Source: Burkholderiales bacterium (GTDB taxonomy: Bacteria; Pseudomonadota; Gammaproteobacteria; Burkholderiales; SG8-41). From it: a stretch of 64,000 bases of DNA. The stretch is taken from positions 310,001 to 374,000 of the forward strand of contig JAHCAI010000001.1 in NCBI GenBank assembly GCA_019634975.1, written 5' to 3'. Below are positions 61,790 to 64,000 of the stretch, one piece after another; the stretch's first letter is position 1, and each line of letters starts with the position of its first letter. Below the pieces are notes generated by a model. That model searched no databases, had not been told where the DNA came from, and worked only from the letters and a program-made list of their open reading frames with translations. The position numbers and the translations under genes are program-made.

Positions 61790-62650
61790 TCAACGGTGCT
61801 TGCGTGGTTTTTTCTTCTTCGCGCCGAGCTGTGCGCGGTAGGCTTCAAGTCCGGCGCGCCCGGCCCTGCCCATTTCCTGCAGTTTTTTGTCCCAGTTTTT
61901 GCGATGTTCGCGCAGCGTGTCGACGATGGATTCCGCGACCACCAGATTGCGGTACCACTTTGAATTCGCCGGCACGATGATCCACGGCGCATGCGGCGCC
62001 GCGGTTTTCGAGATCGCATCCTCGTAGGCCGCGGTGTACTCGTCCCAGTGCTCGCGTTCCTTCCAGTCGTTCGGATTCAGTTTCCAGGCGGTTTCCGGCT
62101 CCTTTTCGCGCTCGAGCAGGCGTTCTTCCTGCTCGTCGCGGGTGATGTGCAGGAAATACTTGAGCACGATGGTGCCGTGCTCGGCCAGCAGTTCCTCGAA
62201 ATCACGGATGTGTCCATAGCGCTGCTGCCAGAGTTTTTTTGGCGCCAGATCGTGCACCCGCACCACCAGTACATCCTCGTAATGCGAGCGGTTGAACAGC
62301 GCGAACTCGCCGCGGCGCGGCGCGTGTTTGTGGACACGCCACAGGAAATCATGTTCACGCTCCTCGGTGGTCGGCACACCGAAGGAGGTGACGCTGACGC
62401 CGCGCGGGTTGAGGCAGCCGGCGACATGCTTGATGGTGCCGTCCTTGCCCGCGCTGTCACGGCCCTGCAGCACCACCAGTACGCCGTTGACCCTCGCGCC
62501 CCACATCGCGTCCTGCAGTTCGAACAGTTCGCGGCCCAGCGCGGCGAAACGTTTCTCGGCTTTGGTCCTGGTCATGCCCTTGGGCGGTTCGGCGGAAATA
62601 TCGCCGAGCCGGACTTTTCTGCCGGCGGTATCGATCAGGGTGGCGGGCAT
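61790..62650 (-). CDS. PPK2-family polyphosphate kinase
   Basis: 286 aa from the ATG at 62650. Walker A GRDSAGKDG at residues 63-71, lid region GVPTTEEREHDFLWRVHKHAPRRGE, Walker B FNRSHYEDVLVVRVHDL, and C-terminal WKEREHWDEYTAAYEDAIS ... APWIIVPANSKWYRNLVV, all PPK2 hallmarks. PPK2 moves phosphate between polyphosphate and nucleotides; the single-domain form could make ADP/ATP from AMP/ADP. The tail is strongly basic (KKKKPRKHR). With hppA and the PPi-type phosphofructokinase this points to a PPi/polyphosphate-based energy economy. Confidence 0.94.
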   Translation of the reverse strand: MPATLIDTAGRKVRLGDISAEPPKGMTRTKAEKRFAALGRELFELQDAMWGARVNGVLVVLQGRDSAGKDGTIKHVAGCLNPRGVSVTSFGVPTTEEREHDFLWRVHKHAPRRGEFALFNRSHYEDVLVVRVHDLAPKKLWQQRYGHIRDFEELLAEHGTIVLKYFLHITRDEQEERLLEREKEPETAWKLNPNDWKEREHWDEYTAAYEDAISKTAAPHAPWIIVPANSKWYRNLVVAESIVDTLREHRKNWDKKLQEMGRAGRAGLEAYRAQLGAKKKKPRKHR

Positions 62651-62709
62651 CGGGATCTCCCTGCAATGGGTTGAAGCTGCGGCCGGTGACATATCGTCCG
62701 GCTGGCGGT

Positions 62710-62745
62710 ATAAAAATATAATAAAAACAATTACTTATGTAATTT
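62710..62745. repeat. AT-rich motif resembling the mutL-miaA and exbB upstream stretches
   Basis: Contains ATAATAAAAACAATTACTTA. The spacer between mutL and miaA (18484-18515) has CAATAAAAACAATTAGTTA, and 9864-9884 has TTAATAAAAACAG. All three lie upstream of minus-strand genes, so it may be an UP-element or promoter part shared in this genome. Confidence 0.4.
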
Positions 62746-62763
62746 CCGCGGCGGCGTGCCGCA

Positions 62764-64000
62764 TCAGTGCTGGTCGGACAGCTGATAGCCTTTCTCACGG
62801 AACAGGCGCAGGCAGGCTGCGGCAACCTGCGGGTCATAGAGACTGCCCGAACCCCGCTCGATTTCCGCCAGCGCCTTGTCCAGGCCCAGCGCGGGCCGGT
62901 AGGGGCGGTGCGTGGCCATCGACTCGACGACATCGGCGACCGCGGTGATGCGGGCTTCGAGGAGAATCTCCTCGCCTTTCAGTCCCTTCGGATAGCCGCT
63001 GCCGTCGATGCGCTCATGGTGCTGCAGGGCGATCTGCGCCACCGGCCAGGGAAACTCGATGCCCTTCAGCACGTCGTAGCCGGCTTCGGCATGGGTGCGC
63101 ACCAGCTCCATCTCGACCTGCGACAGCCGGCCCGGCTTGGACAGGATTTCGGTGGGGATCGACACCTTGCCGACGTCGTGCAGGTAGCCGCCGACGCGCA
63201 GCCCTTCGATCCGGTCCTCCGGCAATGCCAGCTCGCGGCCGATCGCGACGGCGATTTCGGCGACGCGCTTCTCGTGTCCCGCGGTGTAGGCATCGCGCAT
63301 TTCGCTCAGCGTGGTCGCCAGTGCGACCATCTGCATGAAGGCGTGCTCGAGCTGCCGCGAATAGCGGCGGATCTGCTCCTCCGCCACCTTCTTGTCGGAA
63401 ATGTCCTGCATCAGGCCGATCAGTGCCGGCCTGTCCCGGTAGCTGGTCTTGGCGATGCTGACGCCGACCTCGACCGTGCTGCCGTCCTTGCGCCTCGCCG
63501 TGAAGGCCAGCGCCAGGCTGTGCGCGTCGCCGTTGCCGAACTCGAGCAGCCGGGCATCGGTCATCGCATGGTCCCGGACGGCAACGGTATCGCGGGGCGT
63601 CATCCCGACCAGCTCGTCGCCGCCGGCGTAACCGAGAATCTCCGCCATCCGCGGATTGGCGTAGATGAAGCGGTTGTCCTGGATGATGAAGGCGCCGGCG
63701 ATCGACTGCTCGACCAGCGTGCGGAAGCGCTGCTCCGATTCGGCCAGCACCCTGCGCGAGACTTCGGCTTCCGCGGTGGCGGCAAACCTGTCCAGCGCCA
63801 GGCTGATGGCCTCGGCAATGCGCTCGAGCAGGTTGCGGATCTGTTCGTCATGCCATCCGCCGGGCTTCTTCGAGTAAAAGGTCAGCGCCCCTGCCGTTTT
63901 TCCGAGGCGGCGTATCGGCAGCGCGGCCGAGGACTGCCAGCCATGGCTTGCGGCGCGTTGCTGCCAGGGTACGGTCATGGCCGCATGCCCGAAATCGTCG
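62764..64000 (-). CDS. HD-GYP phosphodiesterase with GAF and PAS domains (5' end cut by window)
   Basis: Reading open to base 64000 (upstream codons give DDFGHAA before the first ATG at 63978), so the N-terminus lies outside. Visible: C-terminal part of a GAF domain (about the first 70 residues), a PAS domain (SEQRFRTLVEQSIAGAFIIQDNRFIYANPRMAEILGY), a coiled linker, and an HD-GYP domain with YLHDVGKVSIP and HHERIDGSGYPKGLKGEEI. HD-GYP enzymes hydrolyse c-di-GMP. With the GGDEF/EAL protein at 13245 it is the second c-di-GMP enzyme in the window. Confidence 0.92.
   Translation of the reverse strand, partial: DDFGHAAMTVPWQQRAASHGWQSSAALPIRRLGKTAGALTFYSKKPGGWHDEQIRNLLERIAEAISLALDRFAATAEAEVSRRVLAESEQRFRTLVEQSIAGAFIIQDNRFIYANPRMAEILGYAGGDELVGMTPRDTVAVRDHAMTDARLLEFGNGDAHSLALAFTARRKDGSTVEVGVSIAKTSYRDRPALIGLMQDISDKKVAEEQIRRYSRQLEHAFMQMVALATTLSEMRDAYTAGHEKRVAEIAVAIGRELALPEDRIEGLRVGGYLHDVGKVSIPTEILSKPGRLSQVEMELVRTHAEAGYDVLKGIEFPWPVAQIALQHHERIDGSGYPKGLKGEEILLEARITAVADVVESMATHRPYRPALGLDKALAEIERGSGSLYDPQVAAACLRLFREKGYQLSDQH

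Overview
The window looks like a chromosomal stretch of a high-GC betaproteobacterium, most likely Burkholderiales. Three observations support this: the gene order xseA / exbB-exbD-lpxK-trm112-kdsB-adk; four separate Bug/TctC-type periplasmic solute-binding proteins without their membrane partners; and generally high-GC codon use. It is gene-dense. I see no rRNA, tRNA, CRISPR array, prophage or complete insertion sequence.

Layout. 1-2065: a Bug protein (cut by the left edge) and an ornithine-cyclodeaminase-family enzyme, closed by a terminator. 2083-9627 (minus): pyrophosphate and envelope block with hppA, a PPi-type phosphofructokinase gene, adk, kdsB, a Trm112-like gene, lpxK, exbD and exbB. 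10052-13239 (plus): uup and xseA. 13245-20294: a GGDEF/EAL protein, a tandem cyclic-nucleotide-binding protein, a hydrolase, miaA and mutL. 20525-23592: pntAB with terminator. 23607-27138: a Bug plus threonine-synthase-like pair, divergent from a class V aminotransferase. 27151-31220: DUF3047, amiC, tsaE, queG and rimI, with two short mobile-type repeats. 31793-35606: a lower-GC block (CoA-transferase, Bug, LysR) that looks acquired. 35628-45760: msrB, a quinone oxidoreductase, an ion channel, a GntR regulator with a 2OG dioxygenase, MATE, RidA, a cysteine-dioxygenase-like gene, an RbgA-like GTPase, and two transporters.

45846-49600 is the most interesting part. It holds two genes interrupted by an in-frame UGA exactly at the expected catalytic position. 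The first is an AhpE-like peroxiredoxin with Sec46 in place of the peroxidatic Cys. The second is a UGSC-motif protein with Sec95. Each UGA is followed by a plausible bacterial SECIS hairpin with its apical loop about 18-21 nt downstream. Between them lie bdhA, a DUF3301 gene and a 345-aa protein of unknown function immediately upstream of the UGSC gene. I read this as a small selenoprotein locus, probably for thiol/selenol redox chemistry. The Sec-insertion machinery is not in the window.

49601-64000: a degenerate gene-free stretch, a second TauD-type dioxygenase divergent from a fourth Bug protein, DUF2189, a methyltransferase, TspO, a GST, an ankyrin protein, a GlcG/HbpS protein, an M48 peptidase with a two-component pair, an ABC-F ATPase, a PPK2 kinase and an HD-GYP protein cut by the right edge. 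hppA, the PPi-type phosphofructokinase and PPK2 together suggest real use of pyrophosphate/polyphosphate as energy currency. All function calls rest on reading sequence motifs; no database search was run.
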